Shown here one piece after another: positions 36,429 through 45,411 of a stretch of 64,000 nt of DNA. The position numbers were made by a program, and so were the translations under genes. The stretch lies in the NCBI RefSeq assembly GCF_032397745.1, contig NZ_CP135921.1, positions 124,001-188,000 on the forward strand. Reading direction: 5' to 3'. How positions within the stretch are numbered: position 1 is the first letter of the stretch; the number at the start of each line of letters is the position of its first letter. Source of the DNA: Bradyrhizobium prioriisuperbiae (lineage in GTDB: Bacteria; Pseudomonadota; Alphaproteobacteria; Rhizobiales; Xanthobacteraceae). The notes beneath the pieces are model-generated. The model was not told the DNA's origin. It saw only the letters and a program-made list of their open reading frames with translations, and made no database searches.

Positions 36429-38231
36429 CTATGCGGCGGCAACCGAAGCCTGCTTGCCGGCTTCCGCCTTGCGGCCGAGAATCTGTCCGAACACCTCAAC
36501 GAGCACATCGGACGCATTCGCCACCGCCTGCTCCGCCCGCCAGCCGACATACATGTCCGGACGCACCAGCACACAGCCATCCTCGTCCACCTCGCTCTGG
36601 CGATACCAGTCGGCATAGATATCGAGCGCATCGCAGCCCGAAGGACCGATGGTGACGACATCGACCGGCAAGCCGTACGCCTTCTCCACTGCGGCAGCCG
36701 CCGCTTTCCAGCCGTCACCGCCGATACCGGTGAGCAGCGTGAAACGGCCCTTGCCGGCGAGATCCAGCGTCGACTTGCGCTCTCCCCGGTGCTCGACCCA
36801 CACATGCAGCAGATGTGCGCCAGGCCAGGTGGTGGCCTGGTAATACAGCTCGTGATCGCGCACGAAGGCCGGCATCGGCGTGCCGTCGCTCGCCACCGCC
36901 GACGACGCATAACGCTGGTTCATCTCAACGCCATGGCAGTTGAATTCATAACTCTTGTTGGCGATCGCCTCATTGAGCTTCTTGCGTCGCGCCTTGCCTT
37001 CCGGTGTCGCCTCCTTGCGCGCCGCGATGGCCTTGCGGGCCTCTGACGGATCAGTGGAGGCCAACAAGCCCAGCGCCTCGAAGATCGGCGGGAAATCGCC
37101 AATGCTTTTGTTGGCGCGAGTGACGATCTGCTTGCCGACCGGCTGGCGCTCCGCCGAATAACTGTCGAGCAGCGAAGGCGCGGCCCTGCCTTCCAGCACC
37201 AGCTTCAGCTTCCAGCACAGATTGTAAGCGTCCTGGATCGAGGTGTTGGATCCGAGCCCATTGGTCGGCGGATGGCGGTGCACGGCATCGCCCATGCAGA
37301 ACACCCGGCCCGAGGAATAGTGTCCGGCATACATTTCGTTGACGGTCCAGGTCGAGGTGGAGGTGACTTTGACCTCCAGCGTCTCATCGCCGACCAAGTT
37401 GCGCACGATCGAAATCGCCTCATCGTCGGCCAGCTTGCGTTCGCCCTGCTCGATGTCGTAGCCCCAGATGATCAGCCATTCATTCCAGGGGCGCACCATG
37501 CGGATCAGCCCGGCACCGATGCCGCCGATCTGCGCCCCCGGCTGCAGCACCCAGTACAGCACGCTCGGCCGGTGCGCGACGTACTTGCTGAGGTCCGCCT
37601 GCACGATGATGTTCATGCTGCCGGCGCGGCCCATCTGGCCTTCCATCGGCAGACCGATCACCTCGGCCACGCGGCTGCGGCCGCCGTCGGCGCCGATCAG
37701 GTATTTGGCGCGGATCTGAGAGATCTCGCCGGAGATCCGGTCCTTCACCGTGGCCGTCACGCCGTCCTTGTCCTGCACCAGGTCAAGGAATTCGGTGTTA
37801 AAGCGCAATGAGCTGCCGCGCTGCCCGGCGGCCTCGATCAGGATCGGCTCGAGCAGGTTCTGCGGCAGGTCGCAGATCCGGGTCGGACTGGCGAGGTCAT
37901 AGTCTGCCTTGCGCGCCGGATGATTACCCCAGGAATATAGCCGGCCGAATTCTTCACCGGCCAGGCTTTCGCAGAACACATTGTTGGCCATCAAATGCTG
38001 CGGCACGCCCTGGTTGGTGGCTTTGCCCTCGAGACCGAGATCGCGCAGCACCTCCATGGCGCGCTGGTTGGTAATGTGGGCGCGCGGCGTATCGGCCAGC
38101 CAGCCGTATTTGGTGATGAGGATGTGCTTGACGCCGTAGGTGCCGAGCAGCGCTGCGGAGGTGGCGCCGGCAGGGCCGCTGCCAACGACAAGCACGTCGG
38201 TCTCGATCACAGGTTTGCTGATCTCGGTCAT
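36429..38231 (-). CDS. FAD-dependent phenol hydroxylase (TfdB / resorcinol hydroxylase-like)
   Basis: 600 residues of the group A flavin monooxygenases. VLVVGSGPAGATSAALLGTY (about 14-33, FAD), YLIGADGGRSRVAEVIGLPM (DG motif), and RVFCMGDAVHRHPPTNGLGS (GD motif), followed by NTSIQDAYNLCWKLKLVLEG and a thioredoxin-like C-terminal domain. GAGGAGAGGAC lies just ahead of the ATG. It resembles 2,4-dichlorophenol 6-monooxygenase. Because the next genes encode hydroxyquinol dioxygenase and maleylacetate reductase, its most likely job is to hydroxylate resorcinol, hydroquinone or a related phenol to hydroxyquinol using NAD(P)H and O2. Chlorophenol or nitrophenol substrates cannot be excluded. Confidence 0.87.
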   Translation of the reverse strand: MTEISKPVIETDVLVVGSGPAGATSAALLGTYGVKHILITKYGWLADTPRAHITNQRAMEVLRDLGLEGKATNQGVPQHLMANNVFCESLAGEEFGRLYSWGNHPARKADYDLASPTRICDLPQNLLEPILIEAAGQRGSSLRFNTEFLDLVQDKDGVTATVKDRISGEISQIRAKYLIGADGGRSRVAEVIGLPMEGQMGRAGSMNIIVQADLSKYVAHRPSVLYWVLQPGAQIGGIGAGLIRMVRPWNEWLIIWGYDIEQGERKLADDEAISIVRNLVGDETLEVKVTSTSTWTVNEMYAGHYSSGRVFCMGDAVHRHPPTNGLGSNTSIQDAYNLCWKLKLVLEGRAAPSLLDSYSAERQPVGKQIVTRANKSIGDFPPIFEALGLLASTDPSEARKAIAARKEATPEGKARRKKLNEAIANKSYEFNCHGVEMNQRYASSAVASDGTPMPAFVRDHELYYQATTWPGAHLLHVWVEHRGERKSTLDLAGKGRFTLLTGIGGDGWKAAAAAVEKAYGLPVDVVTIGPSGCDALDIYADWYRQSEVDEDGCVLVRPDMYVGWRAEQAVANASDVLVEVFGQILGRKAEAGKQASVAAA

Positions 38232-38276
38232 GTCCTCTCCTCGATGGTCATTTTTTGCTGTAATGGGATCAGGTCG

Positions 38277-39182
38277 TCACTCCGCAGCCGACATCATCGG
38301 CTGCGGCACCATGCCGGCGCCCGGCTTCATCTGAAAATCGTAAGTCATCAGGTGCCAGGGGCCCGTTACGGCGTCGCCGTTGGGCAATGTCGGCTCGGTG
38401 CGTGGCTGAACCTTTGCAATGAGTTCATCCTTGACGCCGAACACCACGTCGGAGCGCAGATACTCGTCGCCATCCAGGAACACATGGGTGATCAGCGGCT
38501 CGTAGCCTTCCGCCTTTACCAGGAAATGGACATGGGCCGGCCGCATCGGATGGCGGTTCGTGGCCGTGATCAGGTCGCCCACCGGGCCATCGGCCGGAAT
38601 CGGATAACTGCACGGCAGGATGGTGCGGAACGAGAAACGTCCCTCGGCATCGGTGATGAAACGTGCGCGCAGCGACGGGCCCAGCTGCGCGTAATCCGCT
38701 TTCTGGGAATCATAGAAGCCGTCGTCGTCCGCATGCCAAACATCGATCTCGGCGCCCACCAGCGGCTTGCCGGCCAGATCCGTAACCCGGCTCTGCACGA
38801 ACATCGGCTCGCCGGCGATGCCCTTGGTGATGTCGGCGCCATGCGGCATCGGCTTGTGCTCGCCGACATAGAACGGGCCGAGCACCGTGGTCTCTGTCGC
38901 CCCCTCGCGCTCCCGATGGTTGACCGCATCCACCAGCATGGAGACACCGAGCACGTCGGACAGCAGAATGAATTCCTGACGCAGCGGCGTGCAGGTCTGC
39001 CCGGTGCGGGTGAGGAATTCGATCGCCTGCTTCCACTCCTCGAAGGTCAGTTCGGTGCGGCGCACCAGGTCGTGCAGTGCCTTCACCGTTTCCTGAATGA
39101 CGAATTTCAGCCGCGTGTTGGGCGTATTGGCGAAACTCTCGATCACTTCGCTGGTGAGAGCCTGGTCGTCAAAGTGGGGCAT
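38277..39182 (-). CDS. Hydroxyquinol 1,2-dioxygenase (intradiol)
   Basis: 301 residues, matching the family. The N-terminal helical linker (catechol dioxygenase N domain) is followed by the Fe(III) site: Tyr 157 in DDDGFYDSQ, Tyr 193 in LPCSYPIPADGPVG, and His 217 and 219 in RPAHVHFLV. The VLGPFYVGEHKPMPHGADIT segment is typical of hydroxyquinol enzymes rather than catechol or protocatechuate ones. It splits hydroxyquinol between its adjacent hydroxyls to give maleylacetate. AAGGACAG lies ahead of the ATG. It is 25 bases after the maleylacetate reductase gene and 45 before the hydroxylase gene, so the three act in order. Confidence 0.93.
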   Translation of the reverse strand: MPHFDDQALTSEVIESFANTPNTRLKFVIQETVKALHDLVRRTELTFEEWKQAIEFLTRTGQTCTPLRQEFILLSDVLGVSMLVDAVNHREREGATETTVLGPFYVGEHKPMPHGADITKGIAGEPMFVQSRVTDLAGKPLVGAEIDVWHADDDGFYDSQKADYAQLGPSLRARFITDAEGRFSFRTILPCSYPIPADGPVGDLITATNRHPMRPAHVHFLVKAEGYEPLITHVFLDGDEYLRSDVVFGVKDELIAKVQPRTEPTLPNGDAVTGPWHLMTYDFQMKPGAGMVPQPMMSAAE

Positions 39183-39207
39183 CAGTGCTGTCCTTCGATA
39201 CGATGGA

Positions 39208-40340
39208 TCAATTGAGAGTCGGCGCGTCGCCGCGCCATGCGGCAGCGATCAGCGCCTGGATGGAGACGCGGTCGACCGGGCGAGGATTGGCGTAAGGAAA
39301 CTGCACCGCCATCTCGGCGGCGCGGGTTATGCCGGCTTCCGGCATGCCGATGTCGGCGAGCCCACGGGGCAACCCCAGCCGGCGTCCGAGATCATAAAGC
39401 CCCTGCGGCGCAGCGGCGGTCCTGAGCGCCCGCGCCACGCGCGCCATCGCTTCCGGTGCGGCGGCGGCGTTGTAGGCCGCCGCATGCGGCAACACGATCG
39501 CATGGGTTTCGGCATGCGGCAGATCGAAGGCGCCGCCAAGCACATGGCACAGCTTGTGGTGCAGCGACATGCCCACGGTGCCGAGACAGGCGCCACACAG
39601 CCAAGCGCCGTACAACGCGTCGCGACGCGCACCGAGGTCGCCGGGGGCGGACATGATCGGCGGCAGCGCCCGCGCCAGCGCGGCAATGCCGTCCTCGGCC
39701 ATCAGCGAGGTCAGCGGATTGGCATCCGGTGCATACAGCGCCTCGACGGCATGCGCGATGGCGTTCAGCCCACTGGCGGCGGAAATCCTCAGTGACAGGC
39801 CGACGGTGAGATCCACGTCGTAGATCACGGTGTCGGGAACGAGGTCCCGCGACATTTGCGTGGTTTTGATGCCCTGCGCGGTCTCGCCGAGGATCGGAGT
39901 CATCTCCGAGCCGGCATAGGTGGTGGGCATGGCGATATGCGGCAGCCCGGTGCGCAGCGACAGCGCCTTGCCGAGCCCGACCGTAGAGCCGCCGCCGATT
40001 GCAACCAGGCCGTCGATATCCTGGGATTCGACAATGGCCAGGGCTTCGCTGGTGATTTCAATCGGCGTGTGCATGCGAGCCCGGGAAAACAGGCCGGCCA
40101 GCCGCTGCTCCAGGCGCGCGCCGAGCCGGCGCCCCTGCTCCTGCTGTTCGGGCATGGTGAGACCAGCGCCCGGCGGATGCCGAGGCGCTCGGCCTCCTCG
40201 CCGAGGCGTGCCGAGGTGCCGGCTCCGAACACCACTCGGCACTGCTGCGAGCAGTAATCAAACGTCTCCTGTCCGGCCGAGCCGGGGCCCGGACGCGCGA
40301 TGTCGGACGCACGAGTGGCATCGATTTCGGCGATGCTCAT
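39208..40340 (-). pseudogene. Maleylacetate reductase, split by a one-base frameshift
   Basis: The start at 40338-40340 (SD GGGAGAAA) gives MSIAEIDATRASDIARPGPG and then FDYCSQQCRVVFGAGTSARL, GEEAERLGIRRALV, the true N-terminus of this family. At about 40158-40166 the frame breaks and continues only in another frame, TMPEQQEQGRRLGARLEQRL, IEITSEALAIV, then GGGSTVGLGKALSLRTGLPH, PTTYAGSEMTPILGE and LHHKLCHVLGGAFDLPHAET to the stop. Restoring one base in CTGGTCTCACCATG gives ALVLTMPEQ, an excellent fit. Maleylacetate reductase turns maleylacetate into 3-oxoadipate with NAD(P)H and belongs to the iron-alcohol dehydrogenase superfamily. Either the gene is inactive or the deposited sequence has an error; the rest is undamaged, which favours a recent event or an error. 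Confidence 0.85.
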
Positions 40341-40417
40341 GGCGTTTCTCCCAAGCCGGTGGTCCGGCCATCTTGTTTTGTCGGGAGGACGTTAGCCGCG
40401 AGGCCCCGCCGCCGGCC

Positions 40418-40451
40418 TGCACGAAACCGGGGGAATTTTGCACAAAACCGG
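40418..40451. promoter_or_regulatory. Direct repeat with 21-base period, likely AraC-type operator
   Basis: TGCACGAAACCGG at 40418-40430 and TGCACAAAACCGG at 40439-40451 differ by one base and start 21 bases apart, two DNA turns. They lie about 80-110 bases ahead of the maleylacetate reductase start and just past the AraC gene. AraC proteins usually bind such direct repeats. Confidence 0.6.
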
Positions 40452-40522
40452 AAAAATGATGAGTGGGCGGCCCGGGCGCCTCGGAAAGCCTGTGCTCGTC
40501 ACCGTGAGGATAACGGATAGAT

Positions 40523-41419
40523 CTAGTGGCTGCGCCGATAGCGCCCCGGCGTCACGCCGGTGAAACGACGGAACATCCGGGTGAGATGTTCCTGATGCGA
40601 GAAGCCGCAGGCAAGCGCTACATCGGCGATGCTCTGCACCTCGTCGCGCAGCAGCAGCTTGGCACGCTCGATCCGCATTGCGAGCACATACTGATAGGGC
40701 GAGACGCCGGTGGTGGCCTTGAACAGCCGTACGAAATACTCGGTGCTGCGGCCGCACAAGCCCGCCAGCATGTCCAGCCGGATGTCGGTATCGAGATTGG
40801 TCTCGACGAACTCGCGGACGCGCTGCATCTGACGGCTGCTCAGCCGCTGCGGATGTTTCTCGGAGTCGCCGGCCGCTAGCGGCTTGTGGTAATTGATGGC
40901 GATGAAGCGATTGGCGATCGCCTGCGCGATCGGATCGATGAACAGCGACGACGCCGGCAGTCCACCGGTGATGGTCTCGCCCACCGCCGCCGCCAAGTGC
41001 TCCAGCACCACATCCCGCTCGCCCAGCATCGGCGCGAGTCCGTTGATCAGCCGGTCGGCGCCACCCTCATGATCCGCGAACAGATCGGAGCGCAGATAGA
41101 TGTGGGTGGAATCGAGCACGGCATGCAGAGCCACGTTGCACTCGTGCCCGGCCGGCAGGAAGAACACGCCGCCGCGCGGGATGTGACGGGCCACGGATTT
41201 GCCGTCCACCGTGTAGGTGATGTCGACCGGCCCCCCGCGATGCAGCACCATCAGGTTGTCGGACAGCGCATGGAATCGCCCGTCGAACGGACGCTCGCGC
41301 TGGACCGAGGCAAACACCTGGGACCAGCCGAGCCCTTCGCTCGAACCGCGAAAATCGGCTTGAAACCGATGCAGGACACCGTGAGTGTCCTCTATGCCAA
41401 AAGCGGATTTCGCGTCCAT
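40523..41419 (-). CDS. AraC-family transcriptional regulator
   Basis: 298 residues. An N-terminal cupin-like effector domain (GGVFFLPAGHECNVALHAVL) and a C-terminal double helix-turn-helix: DIRLDMLAGLCGRSTEYFVR, GVSPYQYVLAMRIERAKLLL, then SIADVALACGFSHQEHLTRM and GVTPGRYRR. It is the first gene on the minus strand ahead of the hydroxyquinol operon and almost certainly activates it, through the direct repeat at 40418-40451. The inducer is probably a phenol or hydroxyquinol itself. It faces the GFA gene across 163 bases. Confidence 0.9.
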   Translation of the reverse strand: MDAKSAFGIEDTHGVLHRFQADFRGSSEGLGWSQVFASVQRERPFDGRFHALSDNLMVLHRGGPVDITYTVDGKSVARHIPRGGVFFLPAGHECNVALHAVLDSTHIYLRSDLFADHEGGADRLINGLAPMLGERDVVLEHLAAAVGETITGGLPASSLFIDPIAQAIANRFIAINYHKPLAAGDSEKHPQRLSSRQMQRVREFVETNLDTDIRLDMLAGLCGRSTEYFVRLFKATTGVSPYQYVLAMRIERAKLLLRDEVQSIADVALACGFSHQEHLTRMFRRFTGVTPGRYRRSH

Positions 41420-41583
41420 GGGGCTAGTCTACAGGATCCCGGCATCATACGTCGGCGAGTGAAACCCAAAGGCCGGATAAATTCAACAAGACAACACCAC
41501 AACCGGCGCTCCCGAACGGTTTGCGATGCAATATATGTAAAGAATCGCCTCGACTCGCTCGCCTACCGGCAAAGGTGCTGTTC

Positions 41584-42066
41584 ATGAAACGACGCGCTCT
41601 GGTCACCCCCACCGCCACCATTGCGGAGTGCCTGTGCGGCAGCGTGCGCCTGTCGATCGACACGCCTGCGCGCTGGGCCTGGCACGACCACACCGCGGCC
41701 AGCCGGGCCGCGCATGGCGCCGCCTACGCGACCTATGTCGGCAGCTGGCGCAAACGGTTCCGCGTGATCGCGGGCGAGGAGCACATCCAGCGCTACGAGG
41801 ACAAAACGACCGGCACGGTGCGCAGCTTCTGCAAGCGCTGCGGCACGCCGCTCACATATGAGCGCGCGCGCTCACCGCACATGGTCAACATTCCCCGCGC
41901 ACTGTTTCGCAGTCGCACCGGCCGTCAGCCACTTTACCACATCGGCATCTCGGAATTGCAGGAGTGGACCTACACCGGCGAGCCACTGGTGCCGCTGAAG
42001 GGCTTTCCCGGCGTGGTGTGGGAGCGGCCGCGGAAAACCAAACAGCCACCCGAGGGAATGTTTTAG
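41584..42066 (+). CDS. GFA-fold protein lacking the catalytic zinc cysteines
   Basis: About 160 residues from the ATG at 41584, with AAAGGTG upstream. Two structural zinc pairs are kept: Cys 16 and 18 in ECLCGSV and Cys 83 and 86 in FCKRCGTPL. In glutathione-dependent formaldehyde-activating (GFA) relatives a second site reads CHCxxC; here the equivalent segment is WAWHDHTAASRAAHG, in which cysteines are gone and His 34 and 36 remain. So it is a GFA-like fold but probably not a classical glutathione-dependent formaldehyde enzyme. It lies between the AraC gene (divergent) and the amidohydrolase (convergent). The reaction is unknown. Confidence 0.72.
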   Translation: MKRRALVTPTATIAECLCGSVRLSIDTPARWAWHDHTAASRAAHGAAYATYVGSWRKRFRVIAGEEHIQRYEDKTTGTVRSFCKRCGTPLTYERARSPHMVNIPRALFRSRTGRQPLYHIGISELQEWTYTGEPLVPLKGFPGVVWERPRKTKQPPEGMF

Positions 42067-42085
42067 CCAGGCAACCCCTGCGGTT

Positions 42086-43543
42086 TCAGCAGCACGGATG
42101 ATCCGGCTCGTAACATTGCGCGATTACCCGATCGAGCGCGGGCAAGGCCGCGGCCAACGCATCGTTGGCCGCCATGCCCGCACGCATCTGCGCCAGCACG
42201 TCGCGGCGCGCGGCATCGAGATCGATACCAAGAACGCGCCGATCCCGGACAATGCTGCGTCCACCGACGATCACCTCCCGGATATGGCGGGCGGTCGCGC
42301 GCGAAAACAGCAGGTCGACCGGATCGAGATTGTCGCGCAAGCCATCGTCGTCGAGCGCGGCCCAGTCCAGCAGCAGCAGATCAGCCGGAGCGCCCGGCTC
42401 GACCGCGCCACCTCGGAGCGAATTCGTCACGGACAGACGGCCATTGCCGAAAGCCACCTGCAGAATCTGCTTCTCGCTCACCACTGTGCGAAAACCGGTG
42501 CCGACATGCAGGAGATGCGCCAGCCGCAGTTCACGCAAGCTGTCGTCGTCATCGTCCAGCGCCCGGCCATCGATGCCGAGCGCGACCCGGCAGCCGCTTG
42601 CGACCATCGCCGCGGCCGGCGCGATACCGGACCGCAGATGCAGATTGGAGCTGGTGTTGACGGAAATGGTCACGCCGCGTTCAGCGAGCAATTCCAGTTC
42701 ATCCGGCCGCGCCCAGGCACAGTGCGCCAGTGTCAGGCGCGGCGATAACAGCCCGATGCTGTCAAGATAACGTACACCACCATCCGGATAGGCGGCATCC
42801 AGCCATGCCCGCTGATAACGTGTTTCCAGAAGATGCATGTGCACCCGGCGCCCGGTGCGATGCGATGCCTCCGCGATCGCTTCCAGCAGCGCTTCGCTGC
42901 ACCACTGCACGCCGTTCGGGCCATATTGAACGTCGAACATCGGCCCGGCCGCAGCATCGGCCACCGCATCCACCAGCGCGATTTGGTCCTTTGGTGACAG
43001 CGGCTGGCGCAGGAACCTGCGCTCGATCTCAGCGCGCGAATCGGGCGGAAGCGCCGACAACACCGGCTCGGACGCGCCGTAAACCAGCGGATTGCGATCC
43101 CTCATCGACACCGCGAAGCCGACGCGCACACCAACATCCCGCGCCGCCCGCGCGACCTCCGTCGCTTCGGTCGGCAAATCCGTGAAGCCTTGCACGCGGG
43201 TGTAATGCATCATCACCACGCCGGCACCACCCAGTGCGCTGTTGCCCAGCGCCACCGCGGCGGCCAGATAAGGATCCACCGACGGAAACAGCGCGCCATG
43301 ATGCAACCATGATTCCAGCGGCTTACCGGCGGCGCCGATCGAACTGGTGCGGATCGCGCGTCCGTGGTCATGGGCGTTGACCAGCACCGGGAGCACCAGC
43401 AGCGGGTCGATGTTTCCGCCGTCCGCAGCGCCGACCGACCGAATATCTTCACCGGCGATCATGATCCGCCGTGCCTTTGTCGACCATTCGGCAGCGCTCC
43501 CGATCAGGTGGGCGCAGGTGATCGTACGGGACGCAGTGTTCAT
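42086..43543 (-). CDS. Amidohydrolase-superfamily deaminase/hydrolase (ATZ/TRZ, cytosine-deaminase-like)
   Basis: About 485 residues from the ATG at 43541-43543, with GGAGGAG eight bases upstream. Metal-site landmarks: VLVNAHDHG (HxH, about 65-70), HMHLLETRYQ (third His), LAHCAWARPDE (fourth His) and DGRALDDDDDSL (Asp). The order and spacing fit the subtype III amidohydrolases that deaminate or dechlorinate N-heterocycles (cytosine, guanine, s-triazines). It is the last gene of the seven-gene uptake/hydrolysis operon, 16 bases after the first receptor gene. Its substrate is likely a ring or amine produced by the upstream allantoinase-like enzyme, or the imported compound itself. Confidence 0.82.
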   Translation of the reverse strand: MNTASRTITCAHLIGSAAEWSTKARRIMIAGEDIRSVGAADGGNIDPLLVLPVLVNAHDHGRAIRTSSIGAAGKPLESWLHHGALFPSVDPYLAAAVALGNSALGGAGVVMMHYTRVQGFTDLPTEATEVARAARDVGVRVGFAVSMRDRNPLVYGASEPVLSALPPDSRAEIERRFLRQPLSPKDQIALVDAVADAAAGPMFDVQYGPNGVQWCSEALLEAIAEASHRTGRRVHMHLLETRYQRAWLDAAYPDGGVRYLDSIGLLSPRLTLAHCAWARPDELELLAERGVTISVNTSSNLHLRSGIAPAAAMVASGCRVALGIDGRALDDDDDSLRELRLAHLLHVGTGFRTVVSEKQILQVAFGNGRLSVTNSLRGGAVEPGAPADLLLLDWAALDDDGLRDNLDPVDLLFSRATARHIREVIVGGRSIVRDRRVLGIDLDAARRDVLAQMRAGMAANDALAAALPALDRVIAQCYEPDHPCC

Positions 43544-43559
43544 CAAGCCGGCTCCTCCA

Positions 43560-44588
43560 TCAGGGGGCAATCACGGGTGGTGTCCGCTCCGCTTTGTCCG
43601 GAAGAAAGCCGCGATCGAACACCTCGCCGGCGTTCGGCGAACGCGGCAGCTCGAACGAGGTCACAATGGTCGAGATCGCCGATTTGAGACGTGTCTCGCC
43701 GACGTCGCCAAGGCCGAGCTCGCGCGCCTCCGGCGTGTCCATCAGCGACTGGTAGACATACAGCAGCCGGCGCCTCTCGATGTCTTTCTTGATCAGCGGC
43801 TCGTATTTCGCCAGCAGTGCGATAGCGGCATCGGGATCAGCCAAGGTTTCCTTGATCGACCGGTTGATGGCGCGCAGCAGTCCCCTGACCGCGTCCGGGC
43901 GTTCCTTCGCGAGCTTCTGCGAGACCATGATGCCGTTGGAATACAGATCGAGGCCGAGGTCCGAATAGAACATCCAGCGGAAATCCTTGTCGGGATCGAG
44001 CTTGAGCGACACCAGATTCATGTAGCTGGTGGCGGAAAAGACCGCAACCGAATCCACTTGGCCCTGCAGCAGCAGCTGTTCCTGCAGGTTCGGGGCAATC
44101 TGGGTGATCTTGATGGACGCATAGTCGACGCCGTTTGTCCTGGCGAGCAGCGGCAGCAGCTTGAACGCGGCGCCGCCCGCCGGCGATCCCAGCCGGGTGC
44201 TCGGCAGATCTTTCAGCGATTTGACCGGACCGTCGGCCTTGGTCAGCAGCGCGAACGGGGCCTTGCTGTAGACCATGTAGACCATCAGCGGCGTCTCAGC
44301 GGGTTTCACCGCGGCGTTCTGGATGATGGCATTGATGTCGCCAAAACCCGCATCATAGGCGCCCGACATGATGCGCGTAACCGTCGCGGCCGATCCCTCG
44401 CCCTGATCGATGCTGACATCGAGCTTTTCGCCGGCGAAGTAACCTTTGTCCAAGGCCCAGTAGCACCAGGCGTGGATGCCCTGCAGCTTCCAGTCCAGGG
44501 TGAACTTGATCTTTGTCACGTCCTGCGCACTGGCACTGCCACCCAGCAAGCAGAACGAAAGCATGGCGGCTGTCAGAATTTGGCGCAT
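43560..44588 (-). CDS. NMT1/THI5-like ABC transporter substrate-binding protein, paralogue 1
   Basis: About 342 residues from the ATG at 44586-44588 (MRQILTAAMLSFCLLGGSAS), a signal peptide, with GGAGAC upstream. Mature part: KIKFTLDWKLQGIHAWCYWA, SIDQGEGSAATVTRIMSGAY and DAGFGDINAIIQNAA, the type II receptor fold of thiamine-precursor and taurine-type systems. It is clearly a duplicate of the protein at 48490-49548 (shared TIDQG/NGS, YDVGFGDINA, LDLYSN patterns, roughly 40 per cent identical by eye). Both feed, presumably, the single permease/ATPase pair between them. NMT1-like receptors are known to bind pyrimidine-type ligands, which fits the ring hydrolases. Confidence 0.85.
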   Translation of the reverse strand: MRQILTAAMLSFCLLGGSASAQDVTKIKFTLDWKLQGIHAWCYWALDKGYFAGEKLDVSIDQGEGSAATVTRIMSGAYDAGFGDINAIIQNAAVKPAETPLMVYMVYSKAPFALLTKADGPVKSLKDLPSTRLGSPAGGAAFKLLPLLARTNGVDYASIKITQIAPNLQEQLLLQGQVDSVAVFSATSYMNLVSLKLDPDKDFRWMFYSDLGLDLYSNGIMVSQKLAKERPDAVRGLLRAINRSIKETLADPDAAIALLAKYEPLIKKDIERRRLLYVYQSLMDTPEARELGLGDVGETRLKSAISTIVTSFELPRSPNAGEVFDRGFLPDKAERTPPVIAP

Positions 44589-44634
44589 GAGGCTGTCTCC
44601 GGTTGAAACTGGGATTTGCTCGACGTCCATCGCC

Positions 44635-45411
44635 CTACCCGCCGATGGAAAAATTCTCCTGGCGGCGGGTCCAGCCGGTGATCCGGCCTTCGATCAGGGA
44701 AAACACGGCGTAGAGCGCGACACCCATCACGGCGAGGATCAGCAGACCGGCAAACACCAGCGGCACGTCGAAGCTGGAACTGGCGATCATCATCAGATTG
44801 CCGATGCCGCGATTGGAGGCCACGGTTTCCGAAATCACCGTGCCGACAAAGGCGAGTGTCACCGCCACCTTCAGCGAGGCAAAGAAATACGGCATGGCGC
44901 GCGGCAGGCCGACATGGACAAGGATATCGAGCTTGCCGGCGCGTAGCGTGCGCATCACGTCCTCCAGCTCCGGCTCGGTGGTGGCGAGGCCGGTGGCGAC
45001 ATTGACCACGATCGGAAACACGCAGGTCAGCGCCGCGGTGATGATGGCGGGCACGGTGCCGGCGCCGAACCACAGCACCAGCACGGGCACGACGGCAACC
45101 TTGGGGATGGAGGCAAAGCCGATCAACAGCGGATAGGCAACGTCATACGCCAGCCGCGACGAACCGATCACCACACCGAGCAACACACCACCGACGATGC
45201 CGAGCCCGAAGCCGATCAAGGTGGTATAGGTGGTCTGCAACGCATGCGGCCAGATGCCGGGCGCATCGGCCCACAGCGTATAGAGAATCTGCGACGGCCG
45301 CGGCAGCACGATGTCGCGGACATGGAACATGACGCAGGCGAGCTCCCAAAACAGGAAGAACCCGATAATCAGCGAGCTGGAAGCGAAACGGCGGCGGCCC
45401 TGATCGGTCAT
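44635..45411 (-). CDS. ABC transporter permease, SsuC/TauC type
   Basis: About 258 residues from the ATG at 45409-45411 (MTDQGRRRFASSSLIIGFFL), which overlaps the ATPase stop by ATGA. Six membrane helices (TLIGFGLGIVGGVLLGVVIG; PVLVLWFGAGTVPAIITAAL) and the EAA loop region MRTLRAGKLDILVHVGLPRA. Forms the membrane channel for the two neighbouring receptors. Confidence 0.9.
   Translation of the reverse strand: MTDQGRRRFASSSLIIGFFLFWELACVMFHVRDIVLPRPSQILYTLWADAPGIWPHALQTTYTTLIGFGLGIVGGVLLGVVIGSSRLAYDVAYPLLIGFASIPKVAVVPVLVLWFGAGTVPAIITAALTCVFPIVVNVATGLATTEPELEDVMRTLRAGKLDILVHVGLPRAMPYFFASLKVAVTLAFVGTVISETVASNRGIGNLMMIASSSFDVPLVFAGLLILAVMGVALYAVFSLIEGRITGWTRRQENFSIGG

Noticed and set aside
35003..36655. 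550-residue plus-strand frame opposite the receptor gene
   Set aside because: Antisense to a receptor with a Tat signal and clear SD.
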